A stretch of DNA of 64,000 nucleotides, from NCBI GenBank assembly GCA_001798185.1, contig MGRM01000009.1, positions 202,798-266,797 of the forward strand, in the 5' to 3' direction. The notes under the pieces were generated by a model. It did no database searches. It had not been told where the DNA came from and saw only the letters and a list, made by a program, of their open reading frames with translations. Position numbers and translations under genes: made by a program. Below, piece by piece: positions 28,774-36,597 of the stretch; the first letter of the stretch is position 1; the number at the start of each line of letters is the position of its first letter. This DNA comes from Deltaproteobacteria bacterium RIFCSPHIGHO2_02_FULL_44_16 (GTDB lineage Bacteria; UBA10199; 2-02-FULL-44-16).

Positions 28774-29745
28774 TTACGGAAATGTTAATCCCCACGCACT
28801 CCAGGTTCCGCCAGACGAGTCGTTGGTAATGCTGTAAATATTTCCATCATCTCCTTCTTGTAATAAAAGTTCGAGATCGCGTTTCGCAATGACTCCTTCT
28901 GGAGTATTTTTCCCTTTTTCGATCACTTCATGAAATGCTTTGATCGCTGCCATGCGATACGGTTGTGATTTAATAATCAATTCATCTTCCGTAATTTTTC
29001 CGTTGTAGACAACCCATGTCCATTTGCGCCAAATATACGAAATATCTTCATTCACTCGCCCCCGCAGCAATGTCGCACGACGATTCCATTCTCCGCTGGG
29101 AAAACGTCGAAGATATCCTTCCACTCGCGGAAGAACTTCATCAGGATGTCCTTTGAGACGTCGAAGTAAAAGATAAAATTCAGCTTCGGCCGCATACTTA
29201 CTTTTTGCATAACGTGCAAGAATTCGTTCGTAGTGAGCGCCGGTATATTGAATAAACGCAATGCCGGTTCCGCCGGTGTATTCAAAAGCTTGATGACCAA
29301 AACGTTTATTAAACTGTGTAACGTGTTCTTGCATACACGCTGGGGTTTTAGGAGCCCCTTTACTCCAATAACATTTCTTTTCTGCAGCCTCACTTAAACT
29401 GTCTTGAAATTTATCGAGAAGACGTCCTGCAGAGGCAAGCGCTTCAGGTGCATTCTTATGTCGTGGCGATTCATACGCAAAAGCCGCAAAATAAATCGCC
29501 GCCTCTTCATGACGACCTTGTTTCAAAAGCGACATCGCATCATCATAGTGATCGGCGAAAAGTGGTTGAACAAAAAATGTAAGAAAAAAAAATATCAAAA
29601 ACTTAAAAACAATTTCAAAACATTTCTTATTTGATACGGGTCCTGCCGCCTGCGGTGTTCCGGCCCTCCGCTGAAGACGGAGACCTCCCGGAACACGCTC
29701 CGGCGTCACCCGAATCTGATCAGTTTTGAAATTGTTTTTATGCAT
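28774..29745 (-). CDS. Exported TPR-like protein inside the nuo operon
   Basis: A periplasmic repeat protein of unknown function between nuoB and nuoCD. The ATG at 29745 overlaps the nuoB stop (ATGCATAA), which suggests translational coupling. The first ~35 residues are the translation of foldback element copy 5 ([11 protein letters not shown] ... [10 protein letters not shown]), followed by a hydrophobic signal sequence [16 protein letters not shown]. The mature part has TPR-like helices ([41 protein letters not shown]) and two close Cys in [16 protein letters not shown]. The repeat therefore puts a long hydrophilic leader before the signal peptide; a downstream start could restore a normal one. 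No nuo partner of this kind is standard; a role in complex I assembly is speculation. Confidence 0.8.
   Translation of the reverse strand: MHKNNFKTDQIRVTPERVPGGLRLQRRAGTPQAAGPVSNKKCFEIVFKFLIFFFLTFFVQPLFADHYDDAMSLLKQGRHEEAAIYFAAFAYESPRHKNAPEALASAGRLLDKFQDSLSEAAEKKCYWSKGAPKTPACMQEHVTQFNKRFGHQAFEYTGGTGIAFIQYTGAHYERILARYAKSKYAAEAEFYLLLRRLKGHPDEVLPRVEGYLRRFPSGEWNRRATLLRGRVNEDISYIWRKWTWVVYNGKITEDELIIKSQPYRMAAIKAFHEVIEKGKNTPEGVIAKRDLELLLQEGDDGNIYSITNDSSGGTWSAWGLTFP
29604..29740. repeat. Foldback element family I, copy 5 (5' end of the TPR gene)
   Basis: Arms TAAAAACAATTTCAAAAC (29604-29621) and the exact reverse complement (29723-29740). The distal arm contains the first codons of the TPR gene and ends at the nuoB stop. 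The core differs from copy 4 at only a few positions. Confidence 0.92.
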
Positions 29746-30211
29746 GCAGTATCTCTGGTTTCTTTTTCCCTAAAATACCTTCTTGAATTTTCACCAGCGC
29801 ATCGAAAAGTTGTTCAGGTCTCGGCGGACAACCAGGAATATAAACATCGACGGGAATAATTTCATCGATCCCCTGAATCGTATGATAGTTGTCATAAAAT
29901 CCACCGGTCGACGCACAGACACCGTAAGCAACAACCCATTTCGGATACGGCATCTGATCGTAAATACGTTTCAAAATAGGAGCTTGTTTATAACTCACGG
30001 TTCCCATGACGAGCAAGAGATCGGCCTGGCGCGGAGAAAAGCGGACGAGCTCAGCACCAAAACGAGAAATATCATAACGACTCGAAACAGCCCCCATAAA
30101 CTCAATCGCGCAGCAGGCGGTTCCAAAAGGAAAAGGCCAGAGCGAATACTTTCGCGCCCAGTTTAAAAGGTCTTCGATTTTCGAGGTAATAATATCGGTA
30201 CCGCCACTCAT
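29738..30211 (-). CDS. nuoB: NADH-quinone oxidoreductase subunit B
   Basis: Holds cluster N2, the last iron-sulfur centre before quinone. The 157-residue protein has the ligands CC in [13 protein letters not shown], Cys in [12 protein letters not shown] and Cys in [12 protein letters not shown]. It is placed at ATG 30211 ([16 protein letters not shown]), which overlaps the nuoA stop as ATGA and has GGAGG just upstream within nuoA; the frame is open to 30226. The gene ends inside the arm of a foldback element. Confidence 0.96.
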   Translation of the reverse strand: MSGGTDIITSKIEDLLNWARKYSLWPFPFGTACCAIEFMGAVSSRYDISRFGAELVRFSPRQADLLLVMGTVSYKQAPILKRIYDQMPYPKWVVAYGVCASTGGFYDNYHTIQGIDEIIPVDVYIPGCPPRPEQLFDALVKIQEGILGKKKPEILHA

Positions 30212-30588
30212 GACTTCTCCTCCCATTCAAGCGCTCCTCGTTTCCAGACATAGAGAAGACCCAAAAAGAGAATTCCAACAAAGACAATCATTTCAAAAAA
30301 CATCAAAAATCCATCTCCTTTGATGACAAAATCGCGAAAAACAACCGCCCATGGATATAAAAAGACAATTTCCACATCAAAGATGATAAAAAGAACCGCA
30401 ATGAGGAAAAAATTAATGGGAGTTCGAGGACGCACGGTCCCGACGGGATCAAGGCCACATTCATACGGAATTTTATGGGCTTTTGTGCGTACCGGCTTTC
30501 CGAGAAGCGCTGAAAGTCCAATGATTGCTCCCGCGATCACCGCTCCCGCGAGAAAAAGAAAAAGAAGTGAAAATGCCGTTACATTCAT
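30208..30588 (-). CDS. nuoA: NADH-quinone oxidoreductase subunit A
   Basis: A small three-helix membrane subunit near the quinone chamber, 126 residues. The loop [20 protein letters not shown] with its conserved Cys is diagnostic, followed by [21 protein letters not shown] 30588 ([15 protein letters not shown]) is preferred over a TTG at 30606; neither has an obvious ribosome site. First gene of the operon, divergent from the lipoprotein gene at 30839. The ~250-bp divergent region holds a TTGACA at 30619-30624 and the sigma-54-like site, but no clear nuo promoter. Confidence 0.95.
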   Translation of the reverse strand: MNVTAFSLLFLFLAGAVIAGAIIGLSALLGKPVRTKAHKIPYECGLDPVGTVRPRTPINFFLIAVLFIIFDVEIVFLYPWAVVFRDFVIKGDGFLMFFEMIVFVGILFLGLLYVWKRGALEWEEKS

Positions 30589-30772
30589 GAATAGCGTCGA
30601 TAACAAGCTTCACTTCTATTGACAACAAAATCTCTCGTCCACATGATGTGAATACCTCCCCTCTTTCATGATGGAAGAAAATGACCTCTCAGAATGAGAA
30701 TTTCTCAAGATGAGAAGGAGTCAAAAAAGAATTATTTTCCATAAAATCAAAACCTTACCTCTTTAAAGCCGT

Positions 30773-30788
30773 GGGCATGTAAATTGCA
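30773..30788 (+). promoter_or_regulatory. Candidate sigma-54 (-24/-12) promoter
   Basis: GGGCATGTAAATTGCA matches the consensus TGGCACG-N4-TTGCW at all but two fixed positions, with the correct GG-to-GC spacing. Transcription would start near 30800, giving a ~40-nt leader for the lipoprotein gene at 30839. No enhancer site or activator gene was identified nearby. Confidence 0.5.
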
Positions 30789-30838
30789 CTTTAAACTCAT
30801 GAACAAAAAAAACTTTAACGTTGGCGGGAGGAATCACC

Positions 30839-32614
30839 ATGAAAAGTGAGAGACACACAGCAATCTCTGTCGTGATGATCAGTCTCCTTTTTTTGATCTC
30901 AGGCTGTAAAGCTGGATTCATCGGTCTTACTGATCCTGATGCACCCACGAAAGCAGAGGAAGAGGCGGCCGGTCAACTTGCCGCGAACGATGAAAAGAAA
31001 CCGCAGCAAGCTGCCGAAGGAAACCCAGCTCCAAGCCCCACCACGGTTGATAACACACTCGCATGTCTCGCGCCTCCAGCGATTCAGACACCAGATATCA
31101 CACCAATCGTTTCGTGCGAACCGTGCATGGATCTACTTCCGAGTGATGCACACACTGTGATTGCAATCGATTTCAGAAACACGTCGAATGCTTTACTCTG
31201 GCAGCGCATTGTGGCTGACAATGGAACTCTTTTAGGACGCATGGCAAATAGCATGCCCGAACGCGCGTGTATCGCGATACGTTACAGAGCGGCTTCCCGA
31301 ACTCCAGTCCCTGATCCAGCATGTTCCGCAGCGCCTCCTGCAGACATGGACCGTATTTCTCAAATTATCTTTGGTCCGAGCACTCCATCAACAGGGAGCC
31401 TTACAAACAATCAACTTTTTCTTCTCAACCCCGTAACTGATCCCGAAGTGGAAGAATCAGTCATGGTGCTTGACTATGGAAGTCAGAGCGTTCCGGTATT
31501 CTTAAATAATCTTATCAGTCTTCTTCGTTCTTCGATCCGACAGGGCGATCCTGTAGTGGATGGTTTACAAAGTCTGCAACAAGGTTCTCGTTTTAGTCAC
31601 ATAAGCACTCTTCCTTCGGGACAGAATGTCTATGCCTATCAAGCAACAAACAGCAGCGCACTGATACTTGGTACATCACGTTATCTCCTTCGCGCGACGA
31701 AACCAGATGCGCTTGCCTGCGCTTCGCATCCGATGGCAGAAGTCATGCAACAATTTGCGCCATCGCACTTCAAAATTGCGTCGCAAATCTCTCCAGAACG
31801 TTTTCAACAAATCGCGGATCTTCTTTTCGTTCCGGGGTTCCAAAGCGGTCAATATCGTCATCTTGGCGCAGCGCTGAATCTCGGAACCAATCGAACAATG
31901 CTTAATCTCAAAGCATTTGCAGGAGATCGCCTCGTTGATCCTGCATTCGAACTCCTAGTCGCGCTCAATCTCGAACAGATTGAAGTGACACGAGTTCTGG
32001 GAACATTGGTGGGGAGCCAAAACACGCTTCCACCTCCAGTGTGTCCTGGGCTTCCCTCGGGAGCAGCAACACCTTCACCAGCAACGCCACCAACACCGGC
32101 AAAAGGATCACTTCGCATTGTGGAACTTCCTGGAACCATCCCCCTGTGGTGCGTCCTCAATCCCACGGGAATTCCTGAATATTATACAGGTGGTACGATT
32201 CAATCTCTCGATTCTGTCGGATATCAAATTGACAGTCTCAATAATAATGGCACTACTTACGAATGGAGCATCCGTCATCCTGGCTCTCTTTTCATTCAAG
32301 CGAGCCAAACCTTTCAATCATCACCGATTACGATGCAGATCACGACCCCCGGTCCTTCTGTCACTTTTGGCGAGGGAAGTGTGAATCCATGGCGCTTTGG
32401 TCCGAATGGCGAACAATATACCTTTGGCGATGTTTCCGTTGATCTCGTCGTTCGCGATGCAGCGGGAAACTCGATTGAAACCTCTTCAACCACTATTAAC
32501 ATTGAATATCTGGGCAACAACGCCGGCCAACAACTGCTCACCAGCATGGGAGTGACCGATCCACTGACAAATCGAACAGCGCAACGTCTCGGGCTCTGTT
32601 TTGATCCTACTTAG
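30839..32614 (+). CDS. Large lipoprotein of unknown function
   Basis: A 591-residue envelope protein. The signal sequence ends in a lipobox (SLLFLISGCKAG), so it is probably lipid-anchored. A charged and Pro-rich linker follows, then CLAPPAIQTPD...CEPCMDLLPSDAHTVIAIDF. The middle looks globular with mixed strands and helices (FLNNLISLLRSSIRQGDPV), and the C-terminal ~150 residues resemble an Ig-like beta domain (ITMQITTPGPSVTFGEGS). I recognise no enzyme motif. The ATG at 30839 is preceded by GGGAGG; an upstream in-frame start at 30821 is less likely. A candidate sigma-54 promoter lies 50 bases upstream. It is divergent from the nuo operon. Confidence 0.85.
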   Translation: MKSERHTAISVVMISLLFLISGCKAGFIGLTDPDAPTKAEEEAAGQLAANDEKKPQQAAEGNPAPSPTTVDNTLACLAPPAIQTPDITPIVSCEPCMDLLPSDAHTVIAIDFRNTSNALLWQRIVADNGTLLGRMANSMPERACIAIRYRAASRTPVPDPACSAAPPADMDRISQIIFGPSTPSTGSLTNNQLFLLNPVTDPEVEESVMVLDYGSQSVPVFLNNLISLLRSSIRQGDPVVDGLQSLQQGSRFSHISTLPSGQNVYAYQATNSSALILGTSRYLLRATKPDALACASHPMAEVMQQFAPSHFKIASQISPERFQQIADLLFVPGFQSGQYRHLGAALNLGTNRTMLNLKAFAGDRLVDPAFELLVALNLEQIEVTRVLGTLVGSQNTLPPPVCPGLPSGAATPSPATPPTPAKGSLRIVELPGTIPLWCVLNPTGIPEYYTGGTIQSLDSVGYQIDSLNNNGTTYEWSIRHPGSLFIQASQTFQSSPITMQITTPGPSVTFGEGSVNPWRFGPNGEQYTFGDVSVDLVVRDAAGNSIETSSTTINIEYLGNNAGQQLLTSMGVTDPLTNRTAQRLGLCFDPT

Positions 32615-32643
32615 AGTCCATCTCATAAATGTCTTTTCATTTG

Positions 32644-32716
32644 TTGTCATCCCTGCGGAGGCAGGGATCCAGTGCTTTCAATGTCTTCTGGATTCCCGCC
32701 TACGCGGGAATGACAA
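32644..32716. repeat. GTCAT...ATGAC palindromic repeat, copy 3
   Basis: TTGTCATCCCTGCGGAGG opens it and GCGGGAATGACAA closes it, with an AGGGATCCAG / CTGGATTCCC inner pair. It is followed after ~15 bases by AAAGTTAAACCACTATA, as in copy 2. Confidence 0.9.
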
Positions 32717-32790
32717 AAAGCATACTCTCAAAAAGTTAAACCACTATATCAATTGACCTAACGTGGAATCTTTAGCATGAAGATTCTTCG

Positions 32791-33393
32791 ATGAAGAATC
32801 CAAAAAATATTATTGTCTACGATCTGGAAACGAAATACGCCTTTAATGATGTTGGCGGCAGACATGCCTTTGAAAAGCTCGGCATCTCTGTCCTGGGGGC
32901 TTACGATTACGCAAACAACATGTACACGGTCTATGAAGAACCAGAACTCCATCTCTTCTTTGAGCGTCTTCAACATCGTCCCTTACTTGTTGGTTTTAAT
33001 AGCAAAAAATTTGATACGCCGATCCTACAAGCTTATTCGCGATTCGATCTGAATAAAACACTTCCGCAACTCGATCTCCTTGAAGAAATGGTTCGCGCGC
33101 TCGGTCATCGAGTGAGTCTCGACAGCATTGCAGAAGCCACACTTGGAAAAAAGAAACTTGGGAATGGACTCGATGCCCTTGAATATTTTCGCACAGGGCA
33201 GATCAAAAAATTAAAAGCGTATTGTCTGGAAGATGTAAAAATCACGAGAGAGATTTTCGAATATGGCGCGAAGCACCAAGAAGTTTTCTATACTCCAAAA
33301 TTTGGGACTGAAAAAGGACGCGCTCCTATTTCCTGGAAAATGCTTCATCCTCATGAATGCTTAGAACCAGATCCGCAGAGGAGCCTCTTTTAA
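32791..33393 (+). CDS. RNase H-fold 3'-5' exonuclease-like protein (DEDDy type)
   Basis: A 200-residue protein resembling the predicted exonucleases of the DnaQ/RNase H superfamily (YprB-like). The acidic residues of the fold are visible: VYDLET near residue 10 (first D-x-E), LVGFNSKKFDTPIL near 70 (third acidic position) and YCLEDVKITREIFEYG near 147, the YxxxD form of motif III. It is small and without extra domains. The start codon ATG 32791 lies in a short hairpin (GATTCTTC/GAAGAATC), and no ribosome site is visible. Its stop overlaps the start of the next gene as TAATG, so the two are co-translated. Confidence 0.75.
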   Translation: MKNPKNIIVYDLETKYAFNDVGGRHAFEKLGISVLGAYDYANNMYTVYEEPELHLFFERLQHRPLLVGFNSKKFDTPILQAYSRFDLNKTLPQLDLLEEMVRALGHRVSLDSIAEATLGKKKLGNGLDALEYFRTGQIKKLKAYCLEDVKITREIFEYGAKHQEVFYTPKFGTEKGRAPISWKMLHPHECLEPDPQRSLF

Positions 33394-34313
33394 TGTCAGA
33401 ACTTTATGATGTCATTATTATCGGAGGAGGAAGCGCTGGAAGTGTGGCAGCCACCTTTCTTGCTGCGCATCGATGGAAAACCCTGCTCCTCGATAAGAAC
33501 ATCGACGAAGGATATCTCGCAAGCTTAGGCCATATCCATTTTTTCCCGGGCCTTCTTGAATCCATTACAGGGCATGAACTCACAACTCGCCTCCATCAAC
33601 AAGCACATACTGCGGGTGCCATCTTCACACCGGCAACCGTGACTTCAGTCATGCTGAAAAGTTCTCCTTTTGAAATCCAAAAAGAGGACGGCAAACAAGA
33701 ACAGACAAAAGCTCTTCTTCTGACAACGGGCGCAGCTTCACGCACTCACTTCGCACCAGGAGAAAAAGAACTTCGTGGCAAAGGTGTTTATTATGATGCG
33801 CTCTTGGATGGGCCCTCTGTTCAAGGAAAAACAATGGCAGTGGTCGGAAAATCAGCTCACAGCGCAGAAGAGGCGATTCTTCTCGCACGATTTGCTTCAA
33901 CCTTATACTTTATTATTCCTTCGTCGAAACTCGATATTCCCGATCATCTTTTTCATCTTCTCGAAAAAAAATCGAATATAGAATTTCTTTTTTCAACAAG
34001 TCTCAAAAGCATTGAAGGAAAAGATCAAGTTGAAGGCATCACGGTTTTAAGCGCAGGAGCAGAAAAAGGAATCGCGATCGATGCAGTTTTTTCTTATCTC
34101 TCTGACTATCAGACAACTCACTCTTACCTTGAAGGAACAGTAGAACTTGCCGACAACAAAACAGTTCTGGTTGATACGACAATGAGCACTTCCATCAAAG
34201 GAGTGTTTGCTGCTGGCGATATCCTCTGCGGGCAACCACAAATTCCAACGGTCGCTGCAGCACAGGGAATCATCGCTGCAATCAATATCGATCATTTTTT
34301 GAGATCCCTGTAG
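33393..34313 (+). CDS. Thioredoxin-reductase-like flavoprotein lacking the CxxC pair
   Basis: A 306-residue FAD/NAD(P)-binding oxidoreductase. The N-terminal FAD motif (DVIIIGGGSAGSVAATFLA), the family's LLLTTGA segment and the C-terminal GVFAAGDILCGQPQIPT are present, as in thioredoxin reductases. Where TrxR has the redox-active CATCDG it reads VYYDALLDGPSVQGK, so both cysteines are gone. The second Rossmann motif is also weak (VVGKSAHSAEEA). It may therefore resemble ferredoxin/flavodoxin reductases of the TrxR-like group or use another acceptor. The ATG at 33393 overlaps the exonuclease stop and has AGAGGAG upstream. The frame is open to 33357. Confidence 0.82.
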   Translation: MSELYDVIIIGGGSAGSVAATFLAAHRWKTLLLDKNIDEGYLASLGHIHFFPGLLESITGHELTTRLHQQAHTAGAIFTPATVTSVMLKSSPFEIQKEDGKQEQTKALLLTTGAASRTHFAPGEKELRGKGVYYDALLDGPSVQGKTMAVVGKSAHSAEEAILLARFASTLYFIIPSSKLDIPDHLFHLLEKKSNIEFLFSTSLKSIEGKDQVEGITVLSAGAEKGIAIDAVFSYLSDYQTTHSYLEGTVELADNKTVLVDTTMSTSIKGVFAAGDILCGQPQIPTVAAAQGIIAAINIDHFLRSL

Positions 34314-34321
34314 ATTGTAAA

Positions 34322-34717
34322 TCACTTCTTTTTTGAAATGTATTCCGTAACCGCTTCAAAAATCTCTTGTGCTGTGGAAAGAGCTTCTTTTGCTTCTTGT
34401 TTATTTGGCGGACCAGAAGCTTTCATACCAGGAGCAGCATCAGGATAGCGCAGAGGAATATAGTAACCATCGATCACCGAAAGCATTTCTTTCCATTTCC
34501 TAAGATTCAGCTCGGAAAACAATGAAGAGAGTTCGCGAAGACTATGTGTTTTCGGATAGGCCTTGCCTAAAAAAACAAGCGCGCCTTTCAGTGATTTTTC
34601 AATGCTCTGTTGAGAAAGAAAACAGACCTGTGCATGAAAACCTTCACGTAAACCGATTTCAGCAAATTGAAGATCATCTTCTGCTTTGTCCATCCATGCT
34701 TCATACCGTGCATTCAT
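34322..34717 (-). CDS. HEPN-domain protein of an MNT/HEPN pair
   Basis: A 131-residue helical protein. The HEPN hallmarks of the PF05168 type are visible: DKAEDDLQFAEIGL, then CFLSQQSIEKSLKGALVFLG, THSLRELSSL, and LRYPD. In MNT/HEPN pairs the HEPN protein is usually the RNA-targeting toxin. The ATG at 34717 (MNARYEAWMDKAED) overlaps the MNT gene by 17 bases; the frame is open further upstream inside that gene. A canonical Rx4-6H active site is not clear, so activity cannot be assumed. It converges with the flavoprotein gene. Confidence 0.82.
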   Translation of the reverse strand: MNARYEAWMDKAEDDLQFAEIGLREGFHAQVCFLSQQSIEKSLKGALVFLGKAYPKTHSLRELSSLFSELNLRKWKEMLSVIDGYYIPLRYPDAAPGMKASGPPNKQEAKEALSTAQEIFEAVTEYISKKK

Positions 34718-35291
34718 AAAGGATTTTTCCCTTTTTGAGAATCTCTTCTTTGAGAAAATTATTTTCTGAAAGTTCTTTGTTGAATTCTTCTGGAGTCCAA
34801 ATGACATAATCAACTCCAACATCCGTATTTTCAGAAAGAATGGGCGCTAGTTCTTTCACACGATCCCAATAACGCTTCGGAATATTTTTTTTGACAATGC
34901 AGAGGTCAACATCACTTGAAGGTGTCACACGTCCTGTAGGGAGAGATCCAAATAAGATTATTTTTTCTGGATGATACTCTTTTTTTAATACTCGTAGAAG
35001 TTTTTGAACATTTTTCTCTAGCTTCATCCGTCGCATCTCTCGTGACACAATACTTTTTAATTCCTCCATATAAGGATATGTTTCGTCGAACTGATAATAT
35101 TTCAACATCCCTTTTCGTACACTTTTTAAGATGCGATTTTTTTCGAGCTTTGTTAACTGTCGCTGAAGTGAACCTACCGCTTGTGAAGTGAGGTCTGCAA
35201 TTTCTCGAAGGTAAAAATTTTCCCCTGGTCGTGAAAAAAAGAGAAAAAGGACCTTCTGGATCCCTTCTGATGGAAAGAAGAATTGTTCCAT
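34701..35291 (-). CDS. Winged-helix nucleotidyltransferase of an MNT/HEPN pair
   Basis: A 196-residue protein in two parts: an N-terminal winged helix (FYLREIADLTSQAVGSLQRQ) and a minimal nucleotidyltransferase domain with IILFGSLPTGRVTPSSDVDL, the GS-x(10)-DxD active site, plus a third acidic position in VGVDYVIW. MNT proteins act as antitoxins, in some systems by AMPylating the HEPN toxin. Here the HTH suggests that it also represses its own promoter. The ATG at 35291 (MEQFFFPSEGIQKVL) is chosen because a promoter and a 22-bp palindrome lie directly before it. The frame is open to a TTG at 35330, but that TTG is part of the -35 box. Confidence 0.85.
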   Translation of the reverse strand: MEQFFFPSEGIQKVLFLFFSRPGENFYLREIADLTSQAVGSLQRQLTKLEKNRILKSVRKGMLKYYQFDETYPYMEELKSIVSREMRRMKLEKNVQKLLRVLKKEYHPEKIILFGSLPTGRVTPSSDVDLCIVKKNIPKRYWDRVKELAPILSENTDVGVDYVIWTPEEFNKELSENNFLKEEILKKGKILYECTV

Positions 35292-35292
35292 A

Positions 35293-35330
35293 TATGCATA
35301 CAATTGTATGCATAATGAGTACAATGTCAA
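35293..35330 (-). promoter_or_regulatory. Promoter and 22-bp palindromic operator of the MNT/HEPN pair
   Basis: On the minus strand TTGACA (35330-35325), a 16-base spacer and TACAAT (35308-35303) form a promoter. A perfect palindrome at 35293-35314, half-site TATGCATACAA, covers the -10 box and ends 2 bases before the ATG at 35291. The message would be almost leaderless. The -35 box overlaps the stop codon of the E2 gene. Confidence 0.65.
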
Positions 35331-36583
35331 AGTTTTTCTGGATGCTGTAATTGTTCAATAATATGATTCACAAAGCGTCCGGCATCAGCGCCGTCGATCA
35401 AGCGATGATCAAAGGTGAGCGAAAGCGGAGCATCTTTGCCGATCACAATTTTTCCACTACGAACAACCGGTACTTCGCGAATTTTTCCAATCGCAAGAAT
35501 CGCTGACTGCGGATAATTCATAATCGGTGTGGCAAAGATTCCGCCCACGGCACCGACATTGGAAATCGTGAAACTGCCGCCGCGCATCTCTTCAAGAGAA
35601 ATTGCGCGAGTGCGCGCACGTTCCGAAATCCCCTTCAAATCTGCGCCGAGTTGATCCAACGATTTTTTATCGGCATCTTTAATCACCGGAACCATGAGTC
35701 CATTTTCCGTATCCACCGCAATGCCGATATTATAGTACTTCATATAGACAATCTGACTTGCCGCTTCATCAAGTACAGCATTGATCTGCGGATATTGTTT
35801 CAACGCACTCACCACGGCTTTGATGAAAAAAGGCATATAGGTGATTTTTTGTTTTTGACGAAATTTTTCAACTGCATCCATATCTGCAACATCAAAATGA
35901 GTTACCAGCGGCGCGGAAGTCGTGGTCTTCAATAAACGTTCCGCAATACTTTTGCGCACTCCTTGAAAGGGCTCTTTTACGACTGGTCCATATTTCTCCA
36001 GGCCTGCGGCCATTCCTGGTGAAGATGCGGTTGACGTTGCAGAAACTTTTTCTGTTCCTTTTGAGGTTGAGGCTCGTTTGACATCCTCTTCCGTAATTCT
36101 TCCTCCAGGCCCAGACCCTTCCAGCGTATCGAGATCAACACCGAGCTCTTTTGCAAGCTGACGAATACGGGGCATCACCGGTGCTGCTGATTTTTGCGTC
36201 TGAGATGTTGTCGAAGAAATTGAACGCCGAACAGGAGAGGACGGAGTCCCAAACGAAAGTTCTTCAGCAATAGCTCCCACAACAGTTGGAGCTTTCGCTC
36301 TTTCTGCATCTGGCGCTGTTTCTGTGGTTATTATTGTGGGACCTGTCCCATCATCGAAAGAGACAATGACTTGTCCGACTTTGATGGTTTGATTTTCTTG
36401 CGCATGAAGCTTCAGCACCTTTCCTGTTTTTGGAGATGGAACTTCGACGATTGCTTTGTCGGTCTCGACTTCAGCAAGGACCTGGTCTTCTTTCACCATG
36501 TCGCCCTCTTTCACGCGCCATTTGACGAGAAGCCCTTCGGCAATGCCTTCGCCGACATCAGGAAATTTAAAATCGAATGCCAT
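35327..36583 (-). CDS. pdhC: Dihydrolipoamide acyltransferase (E2) of a 2-oxoacid dehydrogenase
   Basis: The E2 core of a pyruvate or branched-chain 2-oxoacid dehydrogenase complex, moving acyl groups from E1 to CoA on lipoyl-lysine. The 418 residues hold one lipoyl domain (VETDKAIVEVPSPKTGKV, Lys near residue 44), an Ala/Ser/Thr-rich linker, a peripheral-subunit-binding domain (PRIRQLAKELGVDLDTLEGS) and the catalytic domain ending in LTFDHRLIDGADAGRF with the active-site His and Asp. SFTISNVGAVGG is also typical. The gene follows E1beta by 14 bases. No E3 gene is present here. The substrate cannot be settled from sequence alone, so the symbol is provisional. Confidence 0.93.
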   Translation of the reverse strand: MAFDFKFPDVGEGIAEGLLVKWRVKEGDMVKEDQVLAEVETDKAIVEVPSPKTGKVLKLHAQENQTIKVGQVIVSFDDGTGPTIITTETAPDAERAKAPTVVGAIAEELSFGTPSSPVRRSISSTTSQTQKSAAPVMPRIRQLAKELGVDLDTLEGSGPGGRITEEDVKRASTSKGTEKVSATSTASSPGMAAGLEKYGPVVKEPFQGVRKSIAERLLKTTTSAPLVTHFDVADMDAVEKFRQKQKITYMPFFIKAVVSALKQYPQINAVLDEAASQIVYMKYYNIGIAVDTENGLMVPVIKDADKKSLDQLGADLKGISERARTRAISLEEMRGGSFTISNVGAVGGIFATPIMNYPQSAILAIGKIREVPVVRSGKIVIGKDAPLSLTFDHRLIDGADAGRFVNHIIEQLQHPEKL

Positions 36584-36597
36584 CTGTTGCCTCCGTC

